Positions 10,517-20,745 of a stretch of DNA of 64,000 nt are shown here, piece by piece. The notes under the pieces were generated by a model. The model had not been told where the DNA came from, made no database searches, and saw nothing but the letters and a program-made list of their open reading frames with translations. The DNA is taken from NCBI RefSeq assembly GCF_016616425.1, contig NZ_CP067101.1:1550001-1614000 (forward strand). The letters are read 5' to 3'. The first letter of the stretch is position 1. Each line of letters begins with the position of its first letter. The DNA comes from Bradyrhizobium diazoefficiens. GTDB lineage: Bacteria; Pseudomonadota; Alphaproteobacteria; Rhizobiales; Xanthobacteraceae. The position numbers and the translations under genes are program-made.

Positions 10517-10963
10517 CGTCGGTTGTTGGCCCATCGCTTCACTTTAGTGCGATGCAGCGGCATGTCCGGAGTCTGGAGTAGACCCGAAGTGGCTGGCAGA
10601 GGGCCAACAGACGCGATTGACCCAAAGCGGACTTGCCAACCAGCGGTCATGTGACGGGCGAGGACGTTGGGTCTTCGCCTTAACGAAAGCGAAGTTTTGT
10701 AGAGTGGCACGTTGCGCTTACAGGCGATGAGCCGATCTTGGTCACGGGAGTCATCTAGGGCAGCTCTTCTCCCTCTGAGAAGCGAGCAACTATCAGGACG
10801 TTCCGCCTCGTGATGCTCCCCGCTCTGACCAGCGAGCGAACCCGCCGACCCTTGCGCGGCTGCGATTCTGCATGATCGAGGGACGATGCATCCATAGGGA
10901 GGCTGCGTTTGAGGGCCGTGAACTCCTGCCCGCGCAAAGCCCTCTCCTGAAAGGGACGTAGGA
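10517..10963. other. Gene-poor stretch with remnant repeat
   Basis: This 447-bp stretch lies between the small membrane protein and the convergent histidine kinase. Words around 10560-10645 (GACCCGAAGTGG, GATTGACCCAAAGCGGACTTG) resemble a dispersed repeat known from related genomes, also hinted at in 9875-9985. Open frames here have no recognisable family features. Base composition is less G+C-rich than neighbouring genes, consistent with decayed DNA. Confidence 0.4.
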
Positions 10964-12505
10964 TCACTCCTGTTCCGAAGGCAGACTAAACTGAAACACG
11001 GCCCCCCGTGGTTCATTCGCGCCTGTCCAAAGTCGTCCTCCGTGCGCCTCGATGATTGATTGGCAAATCGACAAGCCCATGCCGGTCCCGCTCGGCTTGG
11101 TGGTGTAGAAGGGCTCGAACAGACGGTCAACGATTGCGACGTCAAGTCCAGGTCCGGTATCCCGTACGGCGACAACAACGAGATTTGAGGCATCTGCAGC
11201 CGTGCTGATCCGCAGCTCTCGTCCGCCAACGTCGACGCAGTTCATTGCCTCGATCGCGTTGAGGATCAAATTGAGAACCACCTGTTGCAGCTGAACGCGA
11301 TGGCCCTGCACAAGCGGCAAGCCCGAAGCGAGCTCGGTCTGGATCAAGACATGATGTTTGAGCAGCTCGTTACGGGCTATGGTGATCACGTCTAGGATCG
11401 CATCATTGACATTGACGCTCTCCTTCGGCGCGGGAGCTTTCTTGATCAAGGAACGGATCCAACTGATGATCTCGCCGCCTCGCTTTGCTTCTGCGACAAT
11501 GGATGCGAGCGCCTGCTGTGTCTTTTCGAAATTCGGAGGTTGTGTTCCCAGCCAGTTCAGCGCGGCCTCTGCGTTGCAGAGCATCGCGGTCATTGGTTGG
11601 CTTAATTCATGTGTCACCGAAGCCGTGACCTGGCCCATTGCCGCCGCGCGATTGGCGTGTGTTAGCTCAGCCTGCATCTCGCGGAACGTCTCGGCGGTTC
11701 GCTTGCGTTCGGTGATGTCGCGGCTCAGGCAAATGATACGTGACCGGCCGCCTTCGCAGAATTCCCGCATACGGACTTCGACGGGAAACACAGTGCCGTC
11801 CTTTCGGCAATAGCGCCTCTCGACCGTAGCGATCTCGCCGGCTTTGAGGCGCTCGCGGTTGCTACGCCAAGTCGCTTCATCCATCTCCAGATCGAACAAG
11901 GCCGCAGTTGTCCCAACCAGTTCGGCCCGGCCATAGCCGAGACTTTCGCAGGCGTTCCGATTCACATCGAGAACGCGACCATCTTCACTGTGGAGCATGA
12001 AACTATCAGTCGCGTGGTCCACGAAGGTACGGAAACGGGCCTCGCTATCGATCAGCGCCTGTTCGGCACGTTTGCGCTCCGTGATGTGGCGCCCCACGCC
12101 GCGGTAGCCCACGAAGTTCCCTGTCTTGTCAAAGATAGGCAGCCCAGAGACGGATATATAGCGCTTGCCGCCGTCGGGCGTCGGCCGCGCGAGCTCGAAA
12201 TCACGAAACGGGAGGTGAGCGTCAAGCATCTCCCGGTGCTTGCGCCAGCCATCTTCGTCAGGCTCCAGATGCGGGACCTCCCATCGTGTCCTGCCGATCT
12301 CGGAGACCGGCGGCTCGGGAAGTGTCTCAGCGAACTCCTGGCGGATGAAGCGATGCTGCGCGTCCGTTTCCCAGTACACATCAAAAGAGAACTGCACCAG
12401 CGTGCGAAAGCGTTCCTCGCTCTCGCGCAGCGCCTCCTCGGGGCGCTTGCGCTCATTCGAATCGAGCGCGACGGACGGCGCTTGAATCGGAACTTGTACG
12501 ATCAT
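10964..12505 (-). CDS. PAS-PAS sensor histidine kinase
   Basis: A soluble 513-residue kinase. Two PAS domains (about residues 25-145 and 150-268), each ending in DITERKR or HITERKR, are followed by a short coiled coil and a HisKA domain with phospho-acceptor His299 in SVTHELSQP. The ATPase domain shows the N box NLILNAIEAM (Asn416), DTGPGLD and GTGMGLS. There is no membrane segment, so the signal is intracellular. The domain order resembles FixL/NtrB-like kinases, but no heme-binding proof is visible. No response regulator or receiver domain adjoins it, making it an orphan kinase. It sits in the accessory stretch between ymdB and yebC. Confidence 0.93.
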   Translation of the reverse strand: MIVQVPIQAPSVALDSNERKRPEEALRESEERFRTLVQFSFDVYWETDAQHRFIRQEFAETLPEPPVSEIGRTRWEVPHLEPDEDGWRKHREMLDAHLPFRDFELARPTPDGGKRYISVSGLPIFDKTGNFVGYRGVGRHITERKRAEQALIDSEARFRTFVDHATDSFMLHSEDGRVLDVNRNACESLGYGRAELVGTTAALFDLEMDEATWRSNRERLKAGEIATVERRYCRKDGTVFPVEVRMREFCEGGRSRIICLSRDITERKRTAETFREMQAELTHANRAAAMGQVTASVTHELSQPMTAMLCNAEAALNWLGTQPPNFEKTQQALASIVAEAKRGGEIISWIRSLIKKAPAPKESVNVNDAILDVITIARNELLKHHVLIQTELASGLPLVQGHRVQLQQVVLNLILNAIEAMNCVDVGGRELRISTAADASNLVVVAVRDTGPGLDVAIVDRLFEPFYTTKPSGTGMGLSICQSIIEAHGGRLWTGANEPRGAVFQFSLPSEQE

Positions 12506-12522
12506 CTCTTGCTCACGCGCGA

Positions 12523-12820
12523 TGGATCAATCGATAGGTCCCTCGTACCGGATGGCGGGCCCCTGTCTCTCCCCTCGGAATCGCCCAAGATCGATCGGGA
12601 ATATGCCTTTGACGACTATACTTCCGTATACGGGCCGCGGTTCATATTTGAAATCGCCACCGCGGACCCAAAGAAGCCGCTGACGAAGAACTATAAGCAT
12701 TCCACCCCTGTTTTGCTCGACGAGTCAAATCGCTTCGTGGGATGGTGGCGTAAGCCGTTGATTCCGTTGGCACCGGCTACTGTGCATGGGGTTGTTTTTC
12801 AGTTTTGGTTCGCCGCGGCC
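12523..12820 (+). other. Protein-like orphan fragment in intergenic region
   Basis: This 316-bp gap lies between the kinase start and the chemoreceptor stop. The plus-strand frame through 12590-12785 reads like genuine protein (REYAFDDYTSVYGPRFIFEI ... KHSTPVLLDESNRFVGWWRK), with varied codons and no stop. It has no good start codon, and the frame continues into the antisense of the chemoreceptor gene. I do not recognise the family. It is most likely a truncated remnant of a lost gene. Confidence 0.35.
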
Positions 12821-12821
12821 G

Positions 12822-14246
12822 TCAGCCCTGCCGAAAACCCATGCGGAAGGCGCCCCAGTGCTTGCCGCGGATCACGATCGGCGAGGACAGATCCTTCATC
12901 AGCACGAACTGTCCACCGCCCATGTCGCGGCGGTAGGTCTGGAGCAGGAACGGCTTCGTATTGCCTGCGACCTTCTTCACTGTGCGGTCGTTGAACAAGC
13001 GGCGGTTGCGGCAGTTGGCGTTATTCCACACCGGGTCCTTGCCCTGCGGCAGGCGGTAGTTCGGATTGTGGGTCGGCAGATAACCGCTCCTCGCCCAGGC
13101 GACGCAGTAGACGATGCGCGGATCCGATTTCTGGATCGGGTCCTGGATCGCGGGCAGCACGCGGTCGGTGAATTCGACGTAGTGGGTGAGGTACTGCTTC
13201 GGATCCGTGCCGGGAATTTCGCGGTAGGTCTCGTCCAGGAGCTGGTCGAGCGTGATGTCTCCGCGAGCGATGCCGGCTTCGAACTGGGCCGAGATCTGCT
13301 TTGCGGTGTCGACCACGACGCGGATCAGCGGCGTGTCCGACGTCTCCACGCCGCTGTCGGCGATCAGTGCGATCAGGCCCTCGGAAGTGTCGAGCAGCTT
13401 GGCCACCCGCTCGTCGGCGTTCTTGAGGTCGCGCGAGGAGAGATCGACGCCCCTGGCGAGCTCGTTGAGCTCGCTGATGACGGTGTCGCAATGTCCGAGA
13501 TTGGAGGTCGCCGCGCGCGTGACGTTGTCGATCTCCGCTTCCACGGACGCAAAGCCCTGCTGGACGCGCGAGATGATGCTGGAGATCTGCTGGGCCCCTT
13601 CGCCGGCGGTCTTCGCACGCTGCGAGGCGTCGCTGCTTTCGCCGATCAGGCCTTCGATCTGGCCGTCAAGATCGCGCACGGTGTCGGAGATCTGATGCGT
13701 GGCTTGGCGGGTGGCTTCCGCGAGATTCTTCACCTCGCTTGCGACCACGGCGAAGCCGCGGCCGGCGTTGCCGGCGCGTGCGGCCTCGATGGTTGCGTTC
13801 AGCGCAAGCAGATTGGTCTGCTTCGCGATCGCCTCGATCGAGCCGGACACCTTTGCCACCTGCGCCAGTGCCGAGCCGACGGCGCTCAAGCGCCCCTCGA
13901 TGCGCTCCACCGCCGCAACGAGCTCGGAGATGTGATTGACCGCGGCGTCGACGGCGCTGCGCGACTGCGCGATCTCGCCGACCGCCGCGGACGTGGTGGT
14001 TTGCACGGCCTGCGATGCATTGGCGATGTCGTGGTTGGCCGAGACCATCGTCTCGGCCGTGGTCTGGAGGTGGTGGAACCGTTCCGACTGGTTTGCGACG
14101 CGGCTTGCAACTTCCTGGACGTTGCCGGCAATGTCGGCGAGTTCCACGCCGAGGCCGCCGATGCGGTCGGCGAGCTGATCAATCAGCCGTTCGGCCAAGG
14201 TGCGGTTGGAGCCGGTGTCCATGACGGCAAGTTGTGCGACGGACAT
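12822..14246 (-). CDS. Soluble methyl-accepting chemotaxis protein with C-terminal sensor domain
   Basis: A 474-residue receptor without membrane segments. Residues 20-300 are the long helical MCP signalling domain, whose tip is visible as [20 protein letters not shown] (about 140-159) followed by [14 protein letters not shown]. Residues about 320-474 form a ligand-binding-type domain at the C-terminus, ending with [38 protein letters not shown]. That is inverted relative to classical receptors. It presumably signals to CheA/CheW from the cytoplasm. It is a paralogue of the next gene, 108 bp away on the same strand, and the two may be cotranscribed. Confidence 0.93.
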   Translation of the reverse strand: MSVAQLAVMDTGSNRTLAERLIDQLADRIGGLGVELADIAGNVQEVASRVANQSERFHHLQTTAETMVSANHDIANASQAVQTTTSAAVGEIAQSRSAVDAAVNHISELVAAVERIEGRLSAVGSALAQVAKVSGSIEAIAKQTNLLALNATIEAARAGNAGRGFAVVASEVKNLAEATRQATHQISDTVRDLDGQIEGLIGESSDASQRAKTAGEGAQQISSIISRVQQGFASVEAEIDNVTRAATSNLGHCDTVISELNELARGVDLSSRDLKNADERVAKLLDTSEGLIALIADSGVETSDTPLIRVVVDTAKQISAQFEAGIARGDITLDQLLDETYREIPGTDPKQYLTHYVEFTDRVLPAIQDPIQKSDPRIVYCVAWARSGYLPTHNPNYRLPQGKDPVWNNANCRNRRLFNDRTVKKVAGNTKPFLLQTYRRDMGGGQFVLMKDLSSPIVIRGKHWGAFRMGFRQG

Positions 14247-14354
14247 GTTCGATGAGTCCTCCAGTCAGAGCCGCAACCCGGCTCACGGCGGCATTCCCAT
14301 TCCAATTTGAACTCTAAAGGATGATTCGGGGTCGGCGTCTTGCCTGAGGGTGCA

Positions 14355-16103
14355 CTACAGTTTGTAGGCTGTCCTGAATCCACCCCAGTGCCGGCCCTGC
14401 ACGCGGATCGGGACGTCGATTTCGCGCATCATCACCGTAGTCCCGTTGCCCATGTCGCGCGCATAGCTCTGGACCAGGTACGATCGCAGGTTGCGTGCGG
14501 CCGCCAACCCTGCCGGATCGTTGAACATCCGCCGGTTGCGGCTGTTGGCCGTGTTCCAGGCGACGTCGCCCGGCCGCTGCGGATGCGAATAGATCCTGTT
14601 GTGCACCGGCAGGAAGCCGTTGCGATCGACCATGGCGCAGAACGCCATGCGCTGGTCCTTCGCCAGGAAAGCTTCCTGGAACGGCGGAAGCGCGCGGTCG
14701 GCCCAGTCGAGATATTTCGTGCGATATTGCTGCGGGTTGGTCGCGGCAATTTCGGCATAGTCGGTGTCGAAGAGGTCGTCGATCCTGACCTCGCCGCGCG
14801 CGACCGCCTGTTCGAATATCTTCGTCAGCGCGTTGCCCGCCTCCATGGCGCGGGTGACGAACTCCGTGTTCTCTTCGTGAATCGACCAGAGCCTGTCCTC
14901 GATCTTCCCTTTGAGCTCGGCATTGGGACTGACGAATTGCGCGCGGGCGCCGGCCTTGGATTGCTCGATCACCCGCAGGCGACAGGCGCCGACGTCTTCG
15001 AGGGTACCTTCGATGATCGCTTGCGGTGCAAGCCGGCCTGCGTCAGCGCCGCCGATCAGCACACCGTCCATCGAGATCTCATAGACCGGCATCACGCCGC
15101 GGGCGCTCTCGAACTTGAGATGGCACGGCAGCCGCTCGGTCTTGCGGCGGTCGTCGTGCTCGCTCTGGCGGAGCAGCACGGCGCACCGCGACTTCAGCTT
15201 TTGTGCGAAGGTAGTGACCGCTTTGCCGGCGCTGGCGACGTTCTCGCCATGGCTCTCGGCCGCCTTGGTCGCGGCATCGATCTCGGCCGCGCTTGCGCCG
15301 ACCGAGACGATGAACTCCGACGCACTTGCGGCGTTGCCGGAAACCTCGCTCGTGGTGGCGTTCTGCTCGGCGACCGCACCGTTGACGGTCTCGAACACCG
15401 GGCGGATCGCCTCGATCGCCTGCGAAATGCGGTGCACGGCATCCGCCGAGCCGGCGGCGTCGCGCTGGAGGGCGTCGATCTTCTTTGTGATCTCTTCCGT
15501 CGCTCCCTGGGTCTGCACCGCGAGGGCCTTGACCTCGGTGGCGACGACCGCAAAGCCTTTGCCGGCAGCGCCCGCGCGCGCGGCCTCGATCGTCGAGTTG
15601 AGCGCGAGCAGTGTGGTCTGCCGCGCGATCTGCGCGATCAGATTGACGACGTTGCCGATGGCGGCAGAGGATTCGCGCAGGCGATCGACATTGGCCCGGG
15701 CTTCCTGCGCCGCAGCGCTGGCCTCGTCGGCGAGCTTGCCGGCCTCGCGAACCTGGGCGCCGATGCCTTGGGCGGACTGGGTGAACCTGTCGGCGGCATG
15801 GGCAAAGGTAGAGGCGGTCGATTGCGCGGCGTTGGTACGGCCGGTCAGGGCGTCGGTGCGGTCGCGAATGGCGGCAAGCGTCGCCGCGGTTGCTTCTGCG
15901 CCGCCGGCGACCGAATTGGCGGCGCGCTCGAGCTGGCGGATCATGGCGCCGAGCTCGAGTTCCAGCAGTTCCAAGATTTCCCTGGCCGAATCACCGTCAG
16001 CGGCCGGGGCGGGCTCGGAATGGGCCGCCGGCTGCGGGGCCGCCGGGGCGGTCGCAGGCGCAGCCATGTCCGGCAGACGCTTCCGAAATAGTCCGAACGC
16101 CAT
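14355..16103 (-). CDS. Soluble chemotaxis receptor with internal PilZ domain and C-terminal sensor domain
   Basis: 582 residues from ATG 16103 (MAFGLFRKRLPDMAAP), which has GAGAGA upstream; an open frame extends 26 codons further, which I reject. Order: Ala/Pro-rich leader (12-38), MCP helical domain with tip [20 protein letters not shown] (159-178), and a PilZ-like domain at about 315-395 with DDRRKTER and YEISMDGVLIGG (RxxxR and xSxxG elements of c-di-GMP binding). The C-terminal sensor domain, about 410-582, ends GRHWGGFRTAYKL, like its downstream paralogue. It likely couples chemotaxis signalling to c-di-GMP; PilZ binding competence is inferred from motifs only. Confidence 0.9.
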   Translation of the reverse strand: MAFGLFRKRLPDMAAPATAPAAPQPAAHSEPAPAADGDSAREILELLELELGAMIRQLERAANSVAGGAEATAATLAAIRDRTDALTGRTNAAQSTASTFAHAADRFTQSAQGIGAQVREAGKLADEASAAAQEARANVDRLRESSAAIGNVVNLIAQIARQTTLLALNSTIEAARAGAAGKGFAVVATEVKALAVQTQGATEEITKKIDALQRDAAGSADAVHRISQAIEAIRPVFETVNGAVAEQNATTSEVSGNAASASEFIVSVGASAAEIDAATKAAESHGENVASAGKAVTTFAQKLKSRCAVLLRQSEHDDRRKTERLPCHLKFESARGVMPVYEISMDGVLIGGADAGRLAPQAIIEGTLEDVGACRLRVIEQSKAGARAQFVSPNAELKGKIEDRLWSIHEENTEFVTRAMEAGNALTKIFEQAVARGEVRIDDLFDTDYAEIAATNPQQYRTKYLDWADRALPPFQEAFLAKDQRMAFCAMVDRNGFLPVHNRIYSHPQRPGDVAWNTANSRNRRMFNDPAGLAAARNLRSYLVQSYARDMGNGTTVMMREIDVPIRVQGRHWGGFRTAYKL

Positions 16104-16323
16104 CAGGTCTCTCTTGTCGGGAAACGGTCGGACGCTATTTTCGCAGGCTGGAATGAAATCAGGGTTAACGCCGCCCGACATCTAGGCACGGACCACTACG
16201 GCGGCTAGCTTTACAGTGCTACCTCGAGGGCAGCAGAGCCCTTTGATTCCGGTGGGTTGACGGCCTATAAGGCCGCGCTTCCCACGCTCACCCTTGGCTG
16301 ACGATTCCCAGAGAAGACCACGC

Positions 16324-17070
16324 ATGGCCGGACATTCCCAATTCAAGAACATCATGCACCGCAAGGGGCGGCAGGATGCCCAGAAGTCGAAGCTGTTCGG
16401 CAAGCTGGCGCGGGAAATCACCGTCGCGGCCAAGCTCGGCACGCCCGACCCGGCCATGAACCCGCGCCTGCGCGCCGCCGTGATCGCCGCGCGCCAGGAG
16501 AACATGCCGAAGGACAATATCGACCGCGCCATCAAGAAGGCGCTCGGCAGCGAGGGCGAGAATTATGACGAGATCCGCTACGAGGGTTATGGTCCCGGCG
16601 GCGTCGCTGTCATCGTCGAGGCGCTGACCGACAACCGCAACCGCGCTGCCTCCGACATCCGCTCCTTCTTCACGAAATCGGGCGGAAATCTCGGCGAAAC
16701 CGGCTCGGTCTCCTTCATGTTCGACCGCACCGGCATCATCGAATACGACCGCAGCGTCGCCTCCGACGACGCCGTGCTGGATGCCGCGATCGAGGCCGGT
16801 GCCGACGACGTCGTCTCCGGCGAGAGCGGCCACGAGATCTATGCCTCGACCGAAAGCTATCGGGACGTCGCCAAGGCGCTGGAAGCCAAGTTCGGCGAGC
16901 CGCGCAAGGCGGCGCTGATCTGGAAGCCGCAGAACACGATCGCGGTCGACGACGAGACCGGCGAGAAGCTGCTCAAGCTGATGGACCTGCTCAACGAGCA
17001 CGATGACGTGCAGAACGTCTACGCGAATTTCGAGGTGTCGGACGCGCTGATGGCGAAGATGGGCGGCTGA
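16324..17070 (+). CDS. yebC: YebC/PmpR family DNA-binding protein
   Basis: A 248-residue cytosolic protein of the TACO1/YebC family, described both as transcriptional regulator and as translation factor easing polyproline stalls. It starts [18 protein letters not shown] at 16324, the universal beginning; an upstream in-frame ATG is ignored. [20 protein letters not shown] and [14 protein letters not shown] are family signatures. It lies 97 bp before ruvC, the usual yebC-ruvCAB order in proteobacteria. Confidence 0.97.
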   Translation: MAGHSQFKNIMHRKGRQDAQKSKLFGKLAREITVAAKLGTPDPAMNPRLRAAVIAARQENMPKDNIDRAIKKALGSEGENYDEIRYEGYGPGGVAVIVEALTDNRNRAASDIRSFFTKSGGNLGETGSVSFMFDRTGIIEYDRSVASDDAVLDAAIEAGADDVVSGESGHEIYASTESYRDVAKALEAKFGEPRKAALIWKPQNTIAVDDETGEKLLKLMDLLNEHDDVQNVYANFEVSDALMAKMGG

Positions 17071-17167
17071 GGCTCAAAGCGGCGCTCCACCTGCGAGACC
17101 GCCTTTCTCCGGGGACTTCTGTTCTGTTTCTGTTTCGCTCCCCCCGGCCAGCCGCTATCACTGGGCC

Positions 17168-17695
17168 ATGACCGCACTCCCGATTCGTGGCCCCGTTCGC
17201 ATCATCGGCATCGACCCCGGCCTGCGCCGCACCGGCTGGGGCGTGATCGAGGCTGAGGGCAATCGCCTGATCTATGTCGCCTGCGGTTCGGTGGAACCGC
17301 CGGACGACCTGCCGCTGGCGAGCCGGCTGCTTGCGATCCACGAAGGGCTCGCTACGGTCCTATCCGACCACAAGCCGATGGAAGCGGCGGTCGAGCAGAC
17401 CTTTGTCAACAAGGACGGCGTCGCGACACTAAAACTCGGCCAGGCCCGCGGCGTCGCCATGCTGGCGCCCGCGATGTTCGGCATCTCGGTCGCCGAATAC
17501 GCGCCCAATCAGGTCAAGAAGACCGTCGTCGGTGCCGGTCACGCCGACAAACAACAGATCGCGATGATGCTGAAGATTCTTCTGCCCAAGGCCGATCCGC
17601 CGTCCGCCGACGCCGCCGACGCGCTCGCCATCGCCATCACCCATGCCCATCACCGCCAGAGCACCGCGCTCCGGCTGAAGGTGGTGGGACTCTAA
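17168..17695 (+). CDS. ruvC: Holliday junction endonuclease RuvC
   Basis: Resolves Holliday junctions by paired nicking in concert with RuvAB. At 175 residues it is full length. The acidic catalytic residues are visible in [13 protein letters not shown] (Asp), [10 protein letters not shown] (Glu), and [16 protein letters not shown] (two Asp). The start ATG at 17168 gives [18 protein letters not shown]. It is separated from ruvA by 240 bp containing a strong inverted repeat, so the ruvC and ruvAB transcripts may differ in level. Confidence 0.97.
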   Translation: MTALPIRGPVRIIGIDPGLRRTGWGVIEAEGNRLIYVACGSVEPPDDLPLASRLLAIHEGLATVLSDHKPMEAAVEQTFVNKDGVATLKLGQARGVAMLAPAMFGISVAEYAPNQVKKTVVGAGHADKQQIAMMLKILLPKADPPSADAADALAIAITHAHHRQSTALRLKVVGL

Positions 17696-17736
17696 TGCGC
17701 GTTGTGAGGCACATATGAGCCGTATGCACGGTGCGC

Positions 17737-17889
17737 TCCCTCCCCCCTTGTGGGGGAGGGCAGGGGAGAGGGGTAGCCGCGGCGGCGGTGTTGCCGCCGT
17801 TCATGAGCCGAGCACGCCATCTTCGCGCCTTCGAGAGAGTCTCCGTGTGGCACCCCCCTCCCTGACCCTCCCCCACAAGGGGGGAGGGA
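17737..17889. repeat. Long inverted repeat between ruvC and ruvA
   Basis: The 24-bp sequence at 17737-17760 is a perfect inverted match to 17866-17889 (TCCCTCCCCCCTTGTGG... against its complement). Within the 105-bp interval lie a GGCGGCGG/CCGCCG hairpin near 17780-17800 and further partial complementarity. The whole element can fold into one long arm with a branched top. It is a REP/BIME-type element of the same G+C-rich class as 6492-6515. Confidence 0.85.
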
Positions 17890-17935
17890 ACGGACAGACA
17901 TTACAGCGCGTCCTTCAAGCGAGGGGCGCGCAACG

Positions 17936-18553
17936 ATGATCGGCAAGCTCAAGGGCCTGATCGATTCCTACGGCGAGGATTTCGTCATCCTCGACGTCGG
18001 TGGCGTCGGCTATCAGGTGCAGTGCTCCTCGCGCACGCTGCAGCATCTGCCTTCGCCGGGCGAGGCCGCCGTGCTCTCGATCGAGACTTATGTCCGCGAG
18101 GACCAGATAAAGCTGTTCGGCTTCCGCACCGACCAGGAGCGCGAATGGTTTCGTCTGCTCCAGACCGTGCAGGGCGTCGGCGCCAGGGTCGCGCTCGCCG
18201 TGCTCGGCACGCTGGCGCCGTCCGATCTCGCCAACGCCATTGCGCTGCGCGACAAGGCCGCGGTGGCGCGCACGCCGGGGGTCGGCCCCAAGGTTGCCGA
18301 GCGCATCGTCACCGAATTGAGGGACAAGGCGCCGGCCTTTGCCAATGTCGATCCCGCCGTGGTGCATCTCGCCGGTGCCGTCGATGACCAGCGCGCGCCG
18401 CGCCCGGTGGCGGACGCGATTTCTGCGCTGGTCAATCTCGGCTATGGCCAGCCACAGGCGGCTGCCGCCATCGCATCCGCCTCGCGTAGCGCCGGCGAGA
18501 ACGCCGAGACGGCGCAGCTCATCCGCCTCGGCCTGAAGGAGCTCGCGAAGTGA
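17936..18553 (+). CDS. ruvA: Holliday junction branch migration protein RuvA
   Basis: Tetrameric junction-binding subunit that loads RuvB. It is 205 residues, starting [20 protein letters not shown] (domain I OB-fold). Helix-hairpin-helix motifs are visible as [16 protein letters not shown] and [16 protein letters not shown]. The C-terminal domain III (about 160-205) that contacts RuvB is present. The GTG start of ruvB overlaps its stop (GTGA). Confidence 0.97.
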   Translation: MIGKLKGLIDSYGEDFVILDVGGVGYQVQCSSRTLQHLPSPGEAAVLSIETYVREDQIKLFGFRTDQEREWFRLLQTVQGVGARVALAVLGTLAPSDLANAIALRDKAAVARTPGVGPKVAERIVTELRDKAPAFANVDPAVVHLAGAVDDQRAPRPVADAISALVNLGYGQPQAAAAIASASRSAGENAETAQLIRLGLKELAK

Positions 18554-19608
18554 GCGATCCCAAGGCCAACCGCATGGTCTCGCCCGAGCGCCGCAGCGAT
18601 GATGTCGGCGACACCGCGCTGCGTCCGCAGTCGCTGTCCGATTTCGTCGGCCAGCAGCAGGCGCGCAAGAATCTCTCGATCTTCATCGAGGCGGCGCGCA
18701 AGCGCGGCGAGGCGCTGGACCACGTGCTGTTCGTCGGCCCGCCCGGCCTTGGCAAGACGACGCTGGCGCAGATCGTTGCGAAAGAGCTCGGCGTCGGCTT
18801 TCGCGCCACGTCGGGCCCGGTGATCGCCAAGGCCGGCGATCTCGCAGCCCTGCTCACCAATCTCGAAGAGCGCGACGTGCTTTTCATCGATGAGATTCAT
18901 CGCCTGAGCCCGGCGGTGGAAGAGGTGCTCTATCCCGCGATGGAGGACTTTCAGCTCGACCTCATCATTGGCGAAGGCCCGGCGGCGCGCTCGGTGAAGA
19001 TCGAGCTGTCGAAATTCACCCTGATCGGCGCCACCACGCGCGCCGGTCTGCTCACCAATCCCTTGCGCGACCGCTTCGGCATTCCGGTCCGGCTGAATTT
19101 CTACACGATCGAGGAGCTCGAAAGCATCGTCACCCGCGGCGCGCGTGTGCTCAATGTCGGCATGAGCGCCGACGGCGCCAACGAGATCGCGCGCCGCGCC
19201 CGCGGCACGCCGCGCATCGCCGGTCGTCTCCTGCGCCGCGTGCGCGATTTCGCCTCGGCGGCCGATGCCGACAGGATCGACCGCAAGATCGCCGACCATG
19301 CGCTGAGCGCGCTCGAGGTCGATGCCGCGGGCCTGGACGCGATGGATCGCCGCTATCTCATGACCATCGCGATGAACTATGGTGGCGGGCCGGTCGGCGT
19401 CGAGACGATGGCCGCCGCGTTGTCCGAGCCCCGCGATGCGATCGAGGACATCATCGAGCCCTATCTGATCCAGTGCGGCTATCTGCAGCGCACGCCGCGC
19501 GGCCGCTTGCTCACCTCGCACGCGTTCCGCCATCTCGGCATCGCCGAGCCCTCGCGCGATGCGGCGGCACAGTTCGGCCTGTTCGGCACCGACGAGAGCG
19601 ACGACTGA
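18550..19608 (+). CDS. ruvB: Holliday junction helicase RuvB
   Basis: AAA+ motor of branch migration, 352 residues from a GTG start overlapping ruvA. Visible motifs: [17 protein letters not shown], Walker [10 protein letters not shown], Walker [11 protein letters not shown], sensor 1 LIGATTRAG, arginine finger region NPLRDRFG, and the C-terminal winged helix with [13 protein letters not shown]. All key residues are intact. Confidence 0.98.
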   Translation: MSDPKANRMVSPERRSDDVGDTALRPQSLSDFVGQQQARKNLSIFIEAARKRGEALDHVLFVGPPGLGKTTLAQIVAKELGVGFRATSGPVIAKAGDLAALLTNLEERDVLFIDEIHRLSPAVEEVLYPAMEDFQLDLIIGEGPAARSVKIELSKFTLIGATTRAGLLTNPLRDRFGIPVRLNFYTIEELESIVTRGARVLNVGMSADGANEIARRARGTPRIAGRLLRRVRDFASAADADRIDRKIADHALSALEVDAAGLDAMDRRYLMTIAMNYGGGPVGVETMAAALSEPRDAIEDIIEPYLIQCGYLQRTPRGRLLTSHAFRHLGIAEPSRDAAAQFGLFGTDESDD

Positions 19609-19759
19609 CCGGTGCGTTCAAAAGTTCCCCAGCCGTCATGAGCTTCCGGTAACCTTGATGCAGACGACCTGAGCGCAAATGCTGACCATCTGCACGAGCT
19701 GATCCCAATTCCGCTCCAATCAGGAGCGATCAGGGGGCCCGCATCCCCAACGGATTTCC

Positions 19760-20677
19760 ATGATCACGCGCCGTCATCTCATTCGTTCCATCGGCAGCCT
19801 GTCCGCCCTCGGCGTTTCGACCGCCGCCTACGGCGTCGGCGTCGAGCCGGTGCTGCGGCTCCGTGTCACCCGCTATCGTCCGACGCCGCGGCAATGGCCG
19901 GCGGATCTTCCGCTGAAGATCGCTGTCATCGCCGACATCCATGCCTGCGATCCCTGGATGTCGCTGGAGCGGATCGAGTCGATCGTCGACCGCACCAACG
20001 CGCTGAAGGCCGACCTCATCGTGCTGCTCGGCGACTATGTCGCCGGCCTGCACCAGGTTACGCGCATGATTCCATCGAGCGAATGGGCGAGGGTTCTGGC
20101 CGGCCTCAAGGCGCCGCTCGGCGTCCATGCCGTCATGGGCAACCACGATTATTGGGACGACAGGACCGTGCAGCAGGCAGGGCACGGGCCGCCGCTCGCT
20201 CATCGTGCGCTGGAAGCAGCCGGCATCCCCGTCTACGAGAACGACGTCGTGCGCCTCACCAAGGACGGCCGCCCGTTCTGGCTCGCCGGCCTCGGCGATC
20301 AGCTCGCCTTCCTGCCGGCGCGGCGCTTCCGGCGCATGGCGCGCTTTGGCGCCGACGATCTCGGCGCCACGCTCGCCAAAGTCACCGATGATGCGCCCAT
20401 CATCCTGCTGGCGCACGAGCCCAACATCGCGCCGCGCGTGCCCGCGCGCGTCGCGTTGCAACTGTCCGGCCACACCCATGGCGGCCAGGTTCGCCTGCTC
20501 GGCTGGTCGCCGGCCGTTCCGCCGCAGCACGGCATCCGGCTCGCCTATGGCCATATCAGGCTGAAATGCGACCTCATCATCTCCGGCGGCCTCGGTTGCA
20601 GCATCGTTCCGGTCCGCGTCGGCGTGCCGCCTGAGATCGTCGAGGTGACGTTGGGGCGAGGGCCGCTGCTGGTGTAG
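19760..20677 (+). CDS. Exported calcineurin-like metallophosphoesterase (YkuE/YaeI type)
   Basis: A 305-residue protein whose N-terminus MITRRHLIRSIGSLSALGVS is a twin-arginine-type signal, suggesting Tat export or membrane anchoring. Metal-binding motifs are all present: IAVIADIHACD, VLLGDYVAG, GNHDYWDD, LLAHEPN and LSGHTHGGQ. The family includes phosphodiesterases acting at the membrane (UDP-diacylglucosamine or phospholipid type), but the substrate here is not predictable. It lies between ruvB and ybgC, all on the plus strand. Confidence 0.92.
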   Translation: MITRRHLIRSIGSLSALGVSTAAYGVGVEPVLRLRVTRYRPTPRQWPADLPLKIAVIADIHACDPWMSLERIESIVDRTNALKADLIVLLGDYVAGLHQVTRMIPSSEWARVLAGLKAPLGVHAVMGNHDYWDDRTVQQAGHGPPLAHRALEAAGIPVYENDVVRLTKDGRPFWLAGLGDQLAFLPARRFRRMARFGADDLGATLAKVTDDAPIILLAHEPNIAPRVPARVALQLSGHTHGGQVRLLGWSPAVPPQHGIRLAYGHIRLKCDLIISGGLGCSIVPVRVGVPPEIVEVTLGRGPLLV

Positions 20678-20745
20678 CGACGCTTGCGTGTCCGCCCTTT
20701 TTTGCGCAAAACGGGCCGGTTTCCGACAAGCGAAGAGGCCGCGAC

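Noticed and set aside
10513..11229. 238-codon minus-strand ORF downstream of and within the histidine kinase
   Set aside because: Overlaps the kinase in another frame, low-complexity translation and no recognised domain.
17737..17889. Intrinsic terminator for ruvC
   Set aside because: Long perfect inverted repeat but no T-run, and the same type of element occurs elsewhere; treated as a REP-type repeat.
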